Shown here: positions 37,743 through 49,000 of the stretch, one piece after another
Numbering within the stretch: the stretch's first letter is position 1
Layout: each line of letters opens with the position of its first letter
Source of the DNA: Desmodus rotundus
Lineage: Eukaryota > Chordata > Mammalia > Chiroptera > Phyllostomidae
Assembly (NCBI RefSeq): GCF_022682495.2
Contig: NC_071388.1
Span: forward strand, 178,217,622-178,281,621
Length of the DNA: 64,000 nucleotides
Direction of reading: 5' to 3'
Position numbers and translations under genes: made by a program
Notes under the pieces: generated by a model
The model's database searches: none
What the model was told of the DNA's origin: nothing
Seen by the model: the letters and a program-made list of their open reading frames with translations, nothing else

Positions 37743-37990
37743 TCAAAACGTTTCCGAGTCAGAATCATTTTCATTGTACCCGTCCTCCGAGCCTACGTTG
37801 TTACTGCACAGGCTAACCATGCTACCCAGATTGGAGAGGGTCGTCCTGTTCAAATTGTCTTTTTTAAAACAAACGAAGTTGACAGCCGTCATTGTACTGG
37901 AAGGAGAAAAAGGCATCATGGTAGCCAAAATGAGGGCCAGGCAGTCAGCCACGTCTTTGTTAGGAGCACAAGCCAGGGCCGGGGTATGAC
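37743..37990 (-). CDS. ANKRD44: ANKRD44 terminal coding exon K
   Basis: The terminal exon completes a Gly codon and encodes the last 81 residues before TGA at 37743-37745. [20 protein letters not shown] closes the ankyrin array. It is followed by a Ser/Thr-rich segment ([13 protein letters not shown]) and an acidic end, [14 protein letters not shown]. This type of C-terminus is shared with ANKRD28. The acceptor is CGCCCAG|GTCATA, preceded by a short pyrimidine tract. The exon continues without interruption into the probable 3' UTR. Confidence 0.94.
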
Positions 37991-40306
37991 CTGGGCGTAA
38001 ATGCAGACAAGGCAGTGGTTAGTCCGGGAAATCCAGGGCAGCGCGAGCCTTCCACAGTACATCTCGAACGACCTCACACGTGGAGATGTATGTTGCGTTA
38101 GAAATCATGCCAGGCAAAAGGAGGAGTTACTTCCCGCAGGCCATGCTAGGGGTGAGGCTAGAGGGGACTGGGGGGGGAGACATTTTATGGAGGGTTTTGG
38201 TTTTTTCTTTTTTTATCTTACATGACAGCAACAAGCACTATATTATCCAAAGTTAGGCAGAATTCCAGTCTTTGTCTACAGAACAGAAACACGAGGGGGC
38301 GTGGGTGGGACACAATTCCACAAAAAACAGCAACAGGACAACAAGGAAGGTGCTTCCACTGCAGAGACCACACACAGCATGCGCCTCAGGCTGGGGCCAG
38401 AGCACTCTCATTCTGAGAACAATGACTTGCCACCGTAGGCAATCGTGTGTCAGGGGAGAAAGGATCCTAAAAATCGGATGTCCGTAAAAGCGAGTCACGC
38501 AGCTTTGTCACTATTATACTTATATATAAATATCAATAATATCAATTAATAATATAGATTTATATATCAAGTGTGTACGTATACACACATTTTATAGAAA
38601 GAATACAACAATTAACTTGTTCTAGAAAAACGGAACCATTTGAGTAGATCAGACACAGGCAGGCACTGGCTGTTTGTAATTAAAGAGGTACTATCATTTA
38701 AAAGAAACTTAATCGAATTTTTTAAATGGGTCCAGAAGGGAATATTATCTCAATGCATGAAACAGTTGCATGGGGAAATATATTCTTTGATGTAATTATT
38801 GCTACCTTATTCCACCTTGATTCTCCTGGCCTGAAAGGGTTACCCTGCCCTCTCTGCTGGCCGAAGTTCCTATTGCTATTCACTCCTTTATGAAATGGCT
38901 CTTGCTATTCACTCCTTTATGAAATGGCTCGATAGAACTTAACTTTTTGTTGTTTTGTTTATCAGCACTTGACCTCATTTCTGCTCCCCCCAGCCCTCCT
39001 TAACAGATTATTCCTTCTCTGGTATAAAAACAAACAAGAATGGGCAGATATCTTAACACCCTATTCCACAAAGGTCTGTGATGGTAAAGGGATTATGGTT
39101 GTTAGTGCTGTACTAAATTGCCTGGAATGTTCCCAGGTCTTCGAAGCTAAGCCCTGAGACAAGTCACAGTTCCACTGGCCCAAAGTCGTCATTGGCTGGG
39201 TGAGGCTTCGGGGTGTCAGACTTACACCAGAGAAGCAAAACAAATGTATTATTCCAGTCTCTGGTCATTTTGGAGAAACGCTGTGGGCCTCTGCGTGCCA
39301 TCCCTAAGGCATTTAGTGGTGAGTAGAGAGGGAGGGAAGGTGAGGCAGGAGAACCAAAGAGATGAAGTAACAGAGAACTTGTGTGCCTCCTAGATGAGTC
39401 GGGCTGGGGACAGAGCGGGGGACATGCTAGGATAATGGGGCCACAAAACCAAAACTAACGGGAGTTAGCTAATGATGTCACATGGCTGCTTACTTCTGAG
39501 AAACAGGCATGAGCTGCTAATTCCAATACCTGTAATAAGCAGTTAATTGAGTTATGTTAATACATTTTATTAGATTTTAATTAAATGCCACAATTAATGC
39601 CACATTTTAAAAATTTTACTTAATTTATAAATATCCAGAAGTCCCTCTTTTGCTCTCCAAGGTTAATAGGCATTGTGCTTAAAATGGTGGTTTAATACCA
39701 TTCTAGTGTTCATTAGTTTTCAGAATTTCTTAGGAAGCAGAATGGAAAGCTTCTGTTTAGAGCTAATTCATTTAGGAAAAAAAACACACTATATAGATAA
39801 AGAGAAGTTTCAGGCCTAGGTATTAGTTTAGCGTTTTTATTCATATTCCCCAAATATCCATACTGGGAATATGAGTTTTGATCTGTTCTTTGGGAAAAAA
39901 AAATAAAAAAGGTTTGATCTCAGAATGAACTGAAATACAGACACCTGGTGTTTTATGGGAGCCCTTGAGCATGCACTAATGATGTGTAATCCCTAACTCT
40001 TCAGCGTAGGCAGGCAGAATCGCGAACACCAAGTTGAAAGCATTTTAGCGTGTCTAAAATCCTTTAGCCACCACCACGCTGAGGAGTTAGAGACCAGCTG
40101 CCGACATGACATGCGAAATGAAAGGCAGTGGTGGGCTACAGCAGGGACAGACACGACAAATGATCCTTGTTCGACTTCTCACACACAGGGAACTTCCAAG
40201 GGGGAGAGAATCCTTACTGCCTTTTTAACTAGCTCCTACACCTGTCAGTTGCTCTGGCTTCACGGCACAGGGAAGGGACCTGCAATCGCTTACTTTTTCC
40301 ACTTAC
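37991..40306 (-). other. ANKRD44 intron J-K, no mobile element recognised
   Basis: A 2.3-kb intron without a repeat family I can name. It holds the 29-bp tandem duplication at 38873-38930 and an AT-rich stretch at 38515-38590. Confidence 0.5.
38873..38930. repeat. Perfect 29-bp tandem duplication
   Basis: Two identical adjacent 29-base units (38873-38901 and 38902-38930), each starting TTGCTATTCACTCC and ending AAATGGCTC. It lies in the last intron of ANKRD44. Confidence 0.92.
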
Positions 40307-40398
40307 CGTTCTCGTCGACAGCGAGGACACAGGCCCCTTTGGCCAGCAGCTCTTTAACCACGACCTTCAAGCCATTGCGCGCAGCAACGTGGAGGGGT
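40307..40398 (-). CDS. ANKRD44: ANKRD44 exon J
   Basis: A 92-base exon completes the Thr codon and encodes tail residues 338-367. This is the last well-formed ankyrin repeat: [20 protein letters not shown], then [10 protein letters not shown]. The acceptor is TTTCAG|ACCCCT and the donor is GAACG|GTAAGT. Other mammals use an alternative short C-terminus after VLAVDEN. In this window the in-phase partner is exon K. Reading through the donor would add only five more residues before a stop. Confidence 0.93.
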
Positions 40399-40874
40399 CT
40401 GAAACCAGAACACTGAGTGTCAACCGTGATACATGTTCGCGTGAGAATGTGTCACCTGGGTAGCCTGCACTGTCAAAGGGAAGAGAGTACTTGAGAATCC
40501 ATAAATAGTATGTGAACGTTTTTACTTTTAAAAGAAGAGATTGTCGGCCAGATCTTTTCCAGGTGCTAATGACCCAACAGTCCTTCCATGCTGGTCCAGA
40601 CTTCTCTAGAGACATTACAAATTCCCTGCATCTCAGACAACCTCAGTGACAGTAAATAGGAAACCAGAACTCAAGCTCTCGTGTGTTTTCTAGAAGGTTC
40701 CTTACCCCTTGATTTCTACTCTAGAATCTGAATCACTGTTTCACAAAGTTCATTAATATGACTATATTAATATATCACCCATGTATATAATCTCAAATCT
40801 CTTTGTTGTTACTAAATGATATTTTACTGAATTTAGAATACCTTAAAGAATAATGTCAAACCCAGTATATTCTG

Positions 40875-41105
40875 CCCTGACCGGTGTGGCTCGGTTGGTT
40901 GAGCAACGTGTCTCACAAAGGGAAAGGTCGCTGGCTCAGTTCCCGGTCAGGGCACATGCCTGGGTTACAGGCCAGGGTCCCTGGTTGGGGGCACATGAGA
41001 GGCAGCTCATCGATGTTCCTCTCACACATTGATGTTTCTCTCCCTCTCTTTCTCCCTCCTTTCCCTTCTCTCTAAAAATAAAGTGTTTAAAAACAACAAC
41101 AACAA
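40875..41105 (+). mobile_element. VES SINE in ANKRD44 intron, antisense
   Basis: The head CCCTGACCGGTGTGGCTCGG, TTCCCGGTCAGGGCACATGC, a TTGATGTTTCTCTCCCTCTC module and an (AAC)n tail are present. It is flanked by a perfect 12-bp duplication CAGTATATTCTG (40863-40874 and 41106-41117). Confidence 0.94.
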
Positions 41106-41680
41106 CAGTATATTCTGCTATATATTCCTTAAGAATTTCAATGAAAAAAAAATCCTAATAGTCCTTTGCCCTTCACACAAATAAGTAATTTCCTAAAATA
41201 GAAAGTGAAGCAGCTTTGAGATCTTTCGCACCAAGGATGACACCGAATTACATTACAGTATAATTAAGGCAAATAGCTTAGAAACTCTTCCATATATTCT
41301 GGGAACCTGATTTATAAAACTGTCATTTTCCAGTATGAATACATAATGCTAACACATTTACACAAATATTTCCCCAAATACATCAGCCCATAAGATTTTC
41401 TGACCACCCACAAATTTATAATATTACCATAGAAACATCAGCGAAGATAAACAGACCTGACGAATGTCTACGAAGGCATATCAAAACAGATTCTAACTAA
41501 AGACGTCTCGCTTGGTCTGCATTCGCAGGTCTGTGACTAAGCTTCACGAAGGCGAAGCCGGATGCTGTCTTTCGCAGCTGTGTTCCCCTGCTCTCGCCTG
41601 GCACAAAGCAAGCTCTCAATATGTGTTAAATGAGTGACCATGAATTTGAGTCCGAGTCAAACTTCAGTCATCACACTTAC

Positions 41681-41763
41681 GTCTGCAGTGCACTATTTTT
41701 TGCGTTAATAAGGCTCTCGTCTTGTATCTTGTCAAGTATTAACAAGGCACATTTTTCATGACC
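41681..41763 (-). CDS. ANKRD44: ANKRD44 exon I
   Basis: An 83-base exon encodes tail residues 310-336, GHEKCALLILDKIQDESL and then INAKNSALQ, plus two bases of a Thr codon. It provides the second helix of one ankyrin repeat and the finger of the next. The acceptor is TTATTAG|GGTCAT and the donor is GCAGAC|GTAAGT. The length and phase pattern agree with its neighbours. Confidence 0.93.
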
Positions 41764-42099
41764 CTAATAAAGAAAAAAAATAATAAGAAACAGAGGACAG
41801 AAACATCAAAAAGTTCCGGAACAATCACTTCATTATAATTCAAATTTAAAATGAATGTCTCCTGCCTATGTGCATTTTGTAAGGCTATTATTTCTTTTTT
41901 TTTTTCCTTCTAAAAAGCAAAATAGTCAAAGGGCCCTAGATTTTTCAAGATCCTGAATGAGGTCCATTAAGACTTGGTTAATATAAATCTGATCTGAAAC
42001 AGCAATTATTTCTAGGATAACTTTTAGACTTAATGTCTAGAGAGCTGAAACAGGTAACAGTTCAGCTAGGCCAGCTGGGAAACAGAGTAGAATTAGAAG

Positions 42100-42370
42100 T
42101 GTTTTTCAACATTAAATATAAGTCAAGCCCCACCTCCTTCCTCAAGTCCTCAATTACCAGCCACTTCAGTGACCCATCATCCTTGGAATTCCCACTATAC
42201 CTGGTTCCCTGTATGACTCATCATTTACTGCCTTCCATTGTGAATGGATTCATTTTCAAGAAAGTTTATCCAATTTTTCCTCAACTAGGGGAAATTATCT
42301 CTGCATCTTATGACAACAGACAGTTGATAATTTTTAAAAATCAATCGATCAGTCAGAGACGCTTTTCAGA
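42100..42370 (+). mobile_element. L2 3' fragment
   Basis: AGCCCCACCTCCTTCCTCAA, CCAGCCACTTCAGTGACCCA and TACTGCCTTCCATTGTG-like phrases match a diverged L2 end. The assignment is tentative. Confidence 0.4.
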
Positions 42371-42391
42371 GTTGCAGATCTCTGCTCTGTT

Positions 42392-42552
42392 CAGGGTCAC
42401 GGCTTCCTACGCCCTTGTGACTGACAGCATCAGCATCACCTGGGACGGAAATGTTGACTCTCAGGCCCCACTCCAGACCTACTACATCGGAATCTGAAGT
42501 TTAACAATGTTGTCAGGCGATTCAATGGCACACTGACATTTGAAAAGCACTG
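42392..42552 (+). mobile_element. MER5A-like hAT element
   Basis: Contains CAGCATCAGCATCACCTGGG, TCAGGCCCCACTCCAGACCT and CATCGGAATCTGAAG, the MER5A core order, ending near AAAAGCACTG. Confidence 0.75.
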
Positions 42553-42826
42553 CACTTTTCACAAAAACTATACCTTGAAACAAACTTTACACAACTGAGC
42601 ACTTTTTGTGTTTTCTATGGGCCTCCCAGAAGGTGAAATGAGAAAATGCAACCGCTGAAAGGAACAGCTGAGACTTCTGGTCCCGGTGGGTGTAGATAAC
42701 ACCTTTAACACTGTAACTATGTTGCACTAAACCACCATCACTGGTGTCAAATGGCATCACACTGTAATGCCTCAGGAGGGAGACTCTTAAATATAATTTT
42801 GGGAATTTCCATGGAGGTTTCATTCT

Positions 42827-43028
42827 TTTTTAAACATTTATTTATTGATTTGAGAGAGAGAGTAAGGGAGGGAGGTAGACAGAGAAAGAGAGGGGGGAAG
42901 AGAGAGAGAAACATCAATTTGTTGTCCCACTTATTTATGCGTTCGTTGGTGGATTCTGACTGGGGATTGAACCCACAACCTTGGTGTGTCGGGACGATGC
43001 TCTAACCTACTGAGCTACTGGCCAGGGC
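42827..43028 (-). mobile_element. Divergent VES-like bat SINE, minus strand
   Basis: The head complement GAGCTACTGGCCAGGGC and the B-box complement GGGGATTGAACCCACAACC identify a tRNA-derived bat SINE. The body with ATTTATGCGTTCGTTGGTGG differs from the other six copies and suggests a separate subfamily. Flanks carry a 15-bp duplication with one mismatch, TGGAGGTTTCATTCT (42812-42826) and TGGAGGTTTCGTTCT (43029-43043). Confidence 0.88.
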
Positions 43029-43129
43029 TGGAGGTTTCGTTCTGATTACAACTGCTGGAGTGTAAATGGTTGTGACTTCATTACAAGATCATTTGGTCTT
43101 TAAAATGTTCATAGCCTCGAGCTCAATAA

Positions 43130-43425
43130 TTTCCCATTTAGAAATTTATTTTAAAGGAACAAGGACTCCTAAAAAAATGTCTCCACAATTAGTATTATTT
43201 ATAGTTGCTTATTATTTGAAAACAAGCAAATGTCTCACGGTAGGGGGTGGGCTGGTGAAAGGATGGCACAGTCCTGAGGTAGAAATATACCATACATCTT
43301 CTAAAATGTTATAAAATGCCTAAAAGAAAGACATTCATAGTACATGATCCAGTAACAAAGCAGGCTGTAAACCTAATGATCCCACTTTTGCAAAATCATA
43401 TACTTATATGTACCATTTATCTTTT
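43130..43425 (+). mobile_element. Old L1 3' fragment
   Basis: AGAAATTTATTTTAAAGGAA, ATTAGTATTATTTATAGTTG and CGGTAGGGGGTGGGCTGGTG correspond to the end of ancient L1M elements. Confidence 0.6.
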
Positions 43426-43967
43426 GCTGAAGCAGGGACCCTGCATTACATGTAAACACAATGCTATTTTTTATTAAAAAAACCAATGCATTCTTTGCAT
43501 TGCACTAGGCACCAGAAAAAAGGGAAAGGGCAGAACTGCACCTGAACCCATTCATTGGCCTCATACGAGAGTATTTTTTGGTTGTTATTACAATGCCTTC
43601 AAGACGAAACAAAATGAAAACAGTGGAACTGCTTATATTTTAGAAGCCCTGTATCTAAGGTCCTAACTTGTGTTTAAAACCAAAATATGGCGTCACAACC
43701 ACGGAAACAGGGACGGTGGCAGCGTGAAGACGGACTGCAGCAAGAATGCAAGTGGCGAACGCCCCGGAAAGCACATCATCCTCATCACCCCAGCGTGGGC
43801 CCGCCCTTCGCTTTTCCTCCTTCGATTCCATTCCGCTTAGAACTGACAACATCTGGGGAAGGGCACATCTTAATTACGAGCCACGATACACACTTCTGAG
43901 ATAAAATTTAAGTGGTATTCTTATTATTATTACACTAAATAACAGTGTTTCGAATTCATTTACATAC

Positions 43968-44050
43968 TTTACTACAAGCCAAATGTAAGGGTGTGTTCAA
44001 GTCCTTATCCTTTACAGACAGATCTGCCTGGGCAACGTTCACCAGAATGT
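43968..44050 (-). CDS. ANKRD44: ANKRD44 exon H
   Basis: An 83-base exon encodes tail residues 283-309 (ILVNVAQADLSVKDKD, then NTPLHLACSK) and ends in phase 0. The acceptor is TCTATAG|ACATTC and the donor is AGTAAA|GTATGT. The intron separating it from exon G (44051-44510) is the shortest in the window at 460 bases. No stop or frame break is present. Confidence 0.93.
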
Positions 44051-44510
44051 CTATAGAAAAAACAAAACAAAGTTACTCAGACATACACACGTTTTGAAGA
44101 TGTTACTACAGAAACAATAACATTTAAATTAGTACAGCTTACATAATCATATGTAATGTTTTTAACAAAAAAGGAACAATTTATTGCCACATTTGTTTTA
44201 TCCAAATCCAAGGCCTATAGGCATTCATTTTAATTGTCTTTACAGTTTTATTTCTAGGTTAAATGATTATGTTGTCACATTTGGTTTTTAAATGTCAAGA
44301 GATTTCACTGCAGAAAGGTTGGCTCACTTTGATAAGGTCCACCAGCAATCCAGTAACGGGAATGCAGACAATTAGCATGTAGAGTCAGGTGGCTTAACTA
44401 AAACGTCGGTCTCTCTGTGAGCATATACCAGAGAATAACCGATTTCTTGATTTTGCCTTGCTCTGGCTTTGGACAGGCATAAAAAAGAAGTCCACACGCC
44501 AAGCACATAC

Positions 44511-44656
44511 CCACGGCGCCCGCCTGCCCGTTCTCAGCAGCCATCATCAGTGCTGTCCTCCCCGCATCGTCCGCGGCGTTCACGTGAGCGCTGTGTCTCA
44601 GAAGGAGCTGCAGGCACTCCACGTGATCAGCAAACGCTGCCGCGTGGAGTGGCGTC
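44511..44656 (-). CDS. ANKRD44: ANKRD44 exon G
   Basis: A 146-base exon, notably GC-rich with many CpGs, encodes tail residues 234-281. It holds almost two ankyrin units: [20 protein letters not shown] with SAHVNAADD, then [17 protein letters not shown]. The acceptor is TTGTCAG|GACGCC and the donor is GTGG|GTATGT, with the last base opening an Asp codon. The open frame continues on both sides into intron, which explains the longer 111-codon frame at 44398-44733. Only this part has ankyrin pattern. Confidence 0.94.
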
Positions 44657-44836
44657 CTGACAACGGAAAACGGGTAGGTTTCAGCTGCCTTCACACTTAA
44701 CACACTCTCTTCCCACAAATGCCAGAGAAACACGTGCAGGGTTTTGTCTTAGGGATTTAAAACTTCTCAGTTTACAGAGCTAATGATCAGGCCCCCTCTA
44801 AAGCACGTTCAGGGTGGACACTGAAGTGTCACCTGT

Positions 44837-44848
44837 GGGGGGGGGGGG
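44837..44848 (+). repeat. Poly(G) run
   Basis: Twelve consecutive G residues in intron F-G. Confidence 0.8.
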
Positions 44849-45039
44849 AGAGGTGGCGGTCCAGATGATGAAATTAACATCTTTATCGACAGCTTTAATT
44901 TTGAGTTTCAGTGACATTTTTCTCCCCTTTGCTAAAGATACTTTCAAAATTACACCTTAAATTTGTAGATAATTGGCTATTTCTCTTAAAAACCCACATA
45001 ATCTAATGTAGATGACTGATTTTGGGGGAGGACAACTTG

Positions 45040-45560
45040 GTATTATTTGTCAAAATTAAAAATCATTGGCCTTTTAACCAAGTAATTCCACATCTAGGGT
45101 TTTATCTACTAGACACACTGGGAGCACATGAACAGACTCATCTGAACTGCACCATTCTTTGCAAAGCAAAATGCTGGAAACAACCTCAATATTCTTCAAT
45201 GGAGGGCAAGCCAATTAAATTATGACATACCCATTCAAATGAATAATACGCAGCTTTAAAAAGAACATGGTAAATCTCAATGTTTTCGTATAGGAAGATC
45301 TCCAAGATACACCAAAAGCAGAACATTGCTATAGAATGCTCCATTTGCATATAAAGAATATAAGCATATATATCTTATATATGTTTGTAGCTATGTATAG
45401 ACAATATTTGAGAGAATATGAAAACTTGGAAAGAACGGTTTAAAGTGGCTTCCTTAATGGAAGAGGCTGGGCCTTGTGAGCTAAGAGGAAATTTTCATTA
45501 TATACCCTTTATCACATTTCATTTTTAAAAAACATGCTTATATGTTACCTTTATAATTAA
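45040..45560 (+). mobile_element. Old L1 3' fragment, antisense to ANKRD44
   Basis: TAACCAAGTAATTCCACATC, GCTGGAAACAACCTCAATAT, AATAATACGCAGCTTTAAAA and the tail GAGGAAATTTTCATTATATA follow the L1M ORF2 end and 3' UTR order. Confidence 0.75.
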
Positions 45561-45655
45561 AAAAGAAAGTAAAAGGATATCAGGCCACTCTGCAACCACA
45601 AAGCAGAGACTAAGCTCCATCAAGAACAGAGGCATGTCCCCTTAGGGTCACTTAC

Positions 45656-45739
45656 CTGCCTTTGTCATCTCTACAGTTGACAATACTGGAGTCTATGGCC
45701 CCAAGGAGCAAGGACGCACAATTCTCATGATCATTTATT
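45656..45739 (-). CDS. ANKRD44: ANKRD44 exon F
   Basis: An 84-base exon completes the Ile codon, encodes tail residues 206-232 (INDHENCASLLLGAIDSSIV and then NCRDDKG) and ends two bases into an Arg codon. The acceptor is TTCTAG|AATAAA and the donor is GGCAG|GTAAGT. The first exon bases happen to spell AATAAA-like sequence, but this is coding. The exon lies about 160 bases from the rearranged end of an endogenous retrovirus, the closest mobile-element junction to any ANKRD44 exon in the window. Confidence 0.93.
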
Positions 45740-45900
45740 CTAGAAGGAAAATGGATTTAAAATGTTAAAATCTCACCAGAAAATTATATATCCCCTCCAA
45801 CTCCATCTTCCTACACACTGTATATTTCACAATCTGATGTATTCTTTTTAAAAATCTGATGTAAATACCTGTGGTCTATGTTCTGTTAAAATGTTTAAAG

Positions 45901-46040
45901 ACGACAATTTAGGTAATACAAACAAACTTTATTTAACACTTCCTGACGCAGGCAGTGTCCACTCTCAAGATTCGGGAGAACTGCCTGCGTCAGAAAGTGT
46001 TCAAGTTTGCTAATACCACCTACATCGTCTTCTTTCACCA
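45901..46040. repeat. Inverted repeat of retroviral R/U5 at the ERV 5' end
   Basis: The left arm (45901-45971) is the reverse complement of the 3' LTR section 52088-52160, with roughly 90% agreement by eye. The right arm (45979-46040) is a direct copy of 52108-52167. The arms meet within a few bases and can fold on each other through the shared block ACTGCCTGCGTCAG. Both arms read GCGTCAG where the 3' LTR reads GCTTCAT, so they derive from the same LTR copy. No U3 is present at this end. Confidence 0.85.
45928..45933 (-). terminator. Retroviral AATAAA on the ANKRD44 sense strand
   Basis: Because the left arm is inverted, the LTR poly(A) hexamer reads AATAAA on the minus strand, followed by the GT-rich GTTTGTTTGTATT of R/U5. 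It lies 189 bases upstream of the exon F acceptor within the intron. Activity is not shown. Confidence 0.45.
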
Positions 46041-49000
46041 TGTGAGCAGTTTTGGTGATGAGGCCAGTGTCTGAAGCCAACTGCTGCAGGTCTGGGACGA
46101 GAAGCGCAGGAAAAGCACCCTCCTGTTCACTGAGGGCCGAGGACAAGTCACTCTTGGATCTGGGCTCCATGCCCTGTGTGCAGCTCTCAGAGCCAAACAA
46201 ATTTTGTCCAAATCTTAAAGCAAAGGGGTTTATTAAAGTTCCTAGAAAGGTTCTGGGATCCTGGAAAGGTTTCAGGACTCCATAGTGGGTGGCAGCAGCT
46301 AACAGACTAACAGAGACTTTGAGAAATAAATTAAGACAAGAAATTTATGGCCAACAGCACATCAAAATCTAAGTGGGCACAAGTTGGACCCTTAAAAGCC
46401 ATTAGGGTATCTGCCACTATAAAGAAATCTCCCTGTGAAAGAATAATAGATCTATTGTTAATGGGAGTCTTGGAAGCCAATGCCGCAAAATTGGTGGGCA
46501 AGGGCCAAGCACTTAAAAGCCGTTGGAGTGTGAGCCACTCAAATAAGAGACCGATACTAGGTCAGCCGCCAACCTCAAGAAAATGTCCACGTAATGCGGA
46601 ACACTACAAAACATCATAAAACCTCCAACCCGGAGGCACATTTCTCTCAAGTATATATTTGGCTCCAAGAGACCCAAGGTTAGCTCAGAAATGCAGTACA
46701 GGAGAGCAGGGCTGCAGCCACTGTGGGCTAGGGGGCCAGGAGAGCATCGGGACGTGGTGGGCACGCCGGGCTTCCTGGAGGAGGTGCTGTGGGTGGCTCT
46801 GGAGCATGGTTTCTGGCTAGACTGTTTTCCCTGACCCTGAAGACCTGCTCAACTCCAGATCTCTGCACTTTGTCTGGCACTGAGCTGAGAACTGCAAATA
46901 CTGCCCTCAGTTTGACTGTAGGGGGAGTAGAGGGAGAAAGAAGGGGTGCAGCAAAGGGGACAAATTTTCCCTGAAGCCTCTTCCTCGCTCTGCTTCAGGG
47001 ACTATGAGAGCCAGAGGTCCCACTGCACCTGACTGGAGCCTGGATGTGGACAGGACTCCCCACACCCAAGCCCACCGAGGGCTCACAAGTGCTACAGAGG
47101 GTATGGACTGGTGCCAGTCCTGGGAGGAATGGGGAAGTTTCCCCTGGTGTGTTCTCACCTGAGGCTGGCGACCTTGGTGGGAGCTCAGTATTCAGGGGTC
47201 TGGGAGAGTGGGGACCCTTCTCTACCTATGCTAGGCCCCGCAGAACCCTGCAGGGACACCGAGGTCTGGGAAGGAGAGGAACTCTGAATTGCTCTAATGT
47301 GGTCTCCTGAACTGTGACTTCTCTTCCTGGAGCTGAGTGGCCTGGCCTGACCAATGACAGGCCAGAACACTCTGGAACATGGGAAGGGAGATTCTTTGCT
47401 GTGTCCCAAGCCACTTACTGAGGGAGACAGAAAGGCTGCACCCCACTCTAGTCTGGCATAAGGGAGCTAGGAGAATCCCCACTAACTATGGGGTAGAGCA
47501 TTCCTCTGGAGATCCAAGTGTTTTAAAGGATCTGTTACTGATGGTGGAGCTGGCCATGGGGAGGAGGGTGGCATCTTCTTGGGCCTTGGCCTTACTTCCT
47601 TCATGTGTGCGTGCGTGTCAGCATGCGTCTGACTGATGTGTGAGCCTCTGACGTCCTGGCTCCCATCTGTGTTGCTGGCAATGGTATCTGTGTGCAGGCC
47701 TTTCTGTGGCCTCTACATGTCCAGGCCTGTGTGGGGTTGAGAAACTGTTTGGGCACCAAGTGTGTCTGTGGGTGTGAGTAGACTGAGAATTAATAGCTTA
47801 ACCACAAGTGGTGTGTGTGTTTATACACACGTGGGCATTTACACACACATGTGCATTTACATTACCATGTATGCAGGCGGGGCCTGTTGGGATTTGAGTC
47901 ACTAGGATCTTCCTGGTGAGCGAGGTAAGAGAAATCACTGGGCTTAGCAGGGCTTTGGAGGCCTTCATAGCATTCTTGGTTGCTAAGGCAACCATAGGCC
48001 TGTTGCTAGGAGACTGCTGAGGAAAGACCAAGGCTGTCCAAAGCAGAGAGGAGCTGAACACAAGAGTCTGGGAGAGTCGGGGAGGATATGGCAAGGGATG
48101 GGATTTCTGCATTGCTGAAGAGATGGAATACTCATGAATAACTTCTCTGGGGGAGTCACTTATTATTTATCACTTACGAAAAGAAAAATAAAATTGTTAT
48201 TGGAACCACAAAAACAAAAAAATGGAAAAGGAAATGGTGTTCTCAAGTTTCAAAGAATTGAGATTTCCACCTTCCAGCACACCTGCTTATTTTATGTCTA
48301 AGAACTTTGGTCCTGGAAGCTGTAGATATCTATAAAAATGGAAAAATGTTACTCAGACAACCTATAATTACAACAGCCATTATAGGGAATGTTTCAATAA
48401 AAATATTCATTTAGGAAGCATACTTGAAATCAAGTGTTCCCAAATTAACCAATAGGATGGGATACCTATTTTATTGGCATGCAGAAGCCTCCAAAAGGCT
48501 TCAACATTCCAAAATAGCCTCATTGAAAGATTCATTGCAAAAGACTAATAAAAAATTAAACATACAAGAGCTGCTTAAAACATAAGACTTTAAGACTGAT
48601 GTGACTCCTACTACCCCACCTCTCACAGTCTACTTTGCCTAAGCACTCACAGTCTCCTAATCCTTTATCTGAATTGCCTTTCCATCCTGAAGAGACTACA
48701 AGACCATAAACAAGTCTTCTCAAAGTTAGTGGCCTTATAGTTGCCATAGCTCCAAGTGCAGAAACCTAAGTCAATACCTGCCCCCCCCCCCCCCCCGCCC
48801 ACTGCTGCTCCCTCCTAGGAGGTCCATCATCAAGACAGGGGCCCAGAAATCACTGTCTCATTTGCAATGAGCCATGACACTGGAAAAAAGACTGTCCTTG
48901 AAGGTTTTGTGCAAATCATTTAAACAGCCCCATAATCAACCTTAAAAGGAGGAACCCTATGTGGACCCCTCCCAGGGTTGATGAGACTTAGAGGGATTCT

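Noticed and set aside
38515..38590. Possible matrix attachment or replication origin in AT-rich sequence
   Set aside because: Only AT-richness supports it. No defined motif.
42033..42497. 154-codon plus-strand frame
   Set aside because: It overlaps L2-like and MER5A-like sequence and shows no protein family features.
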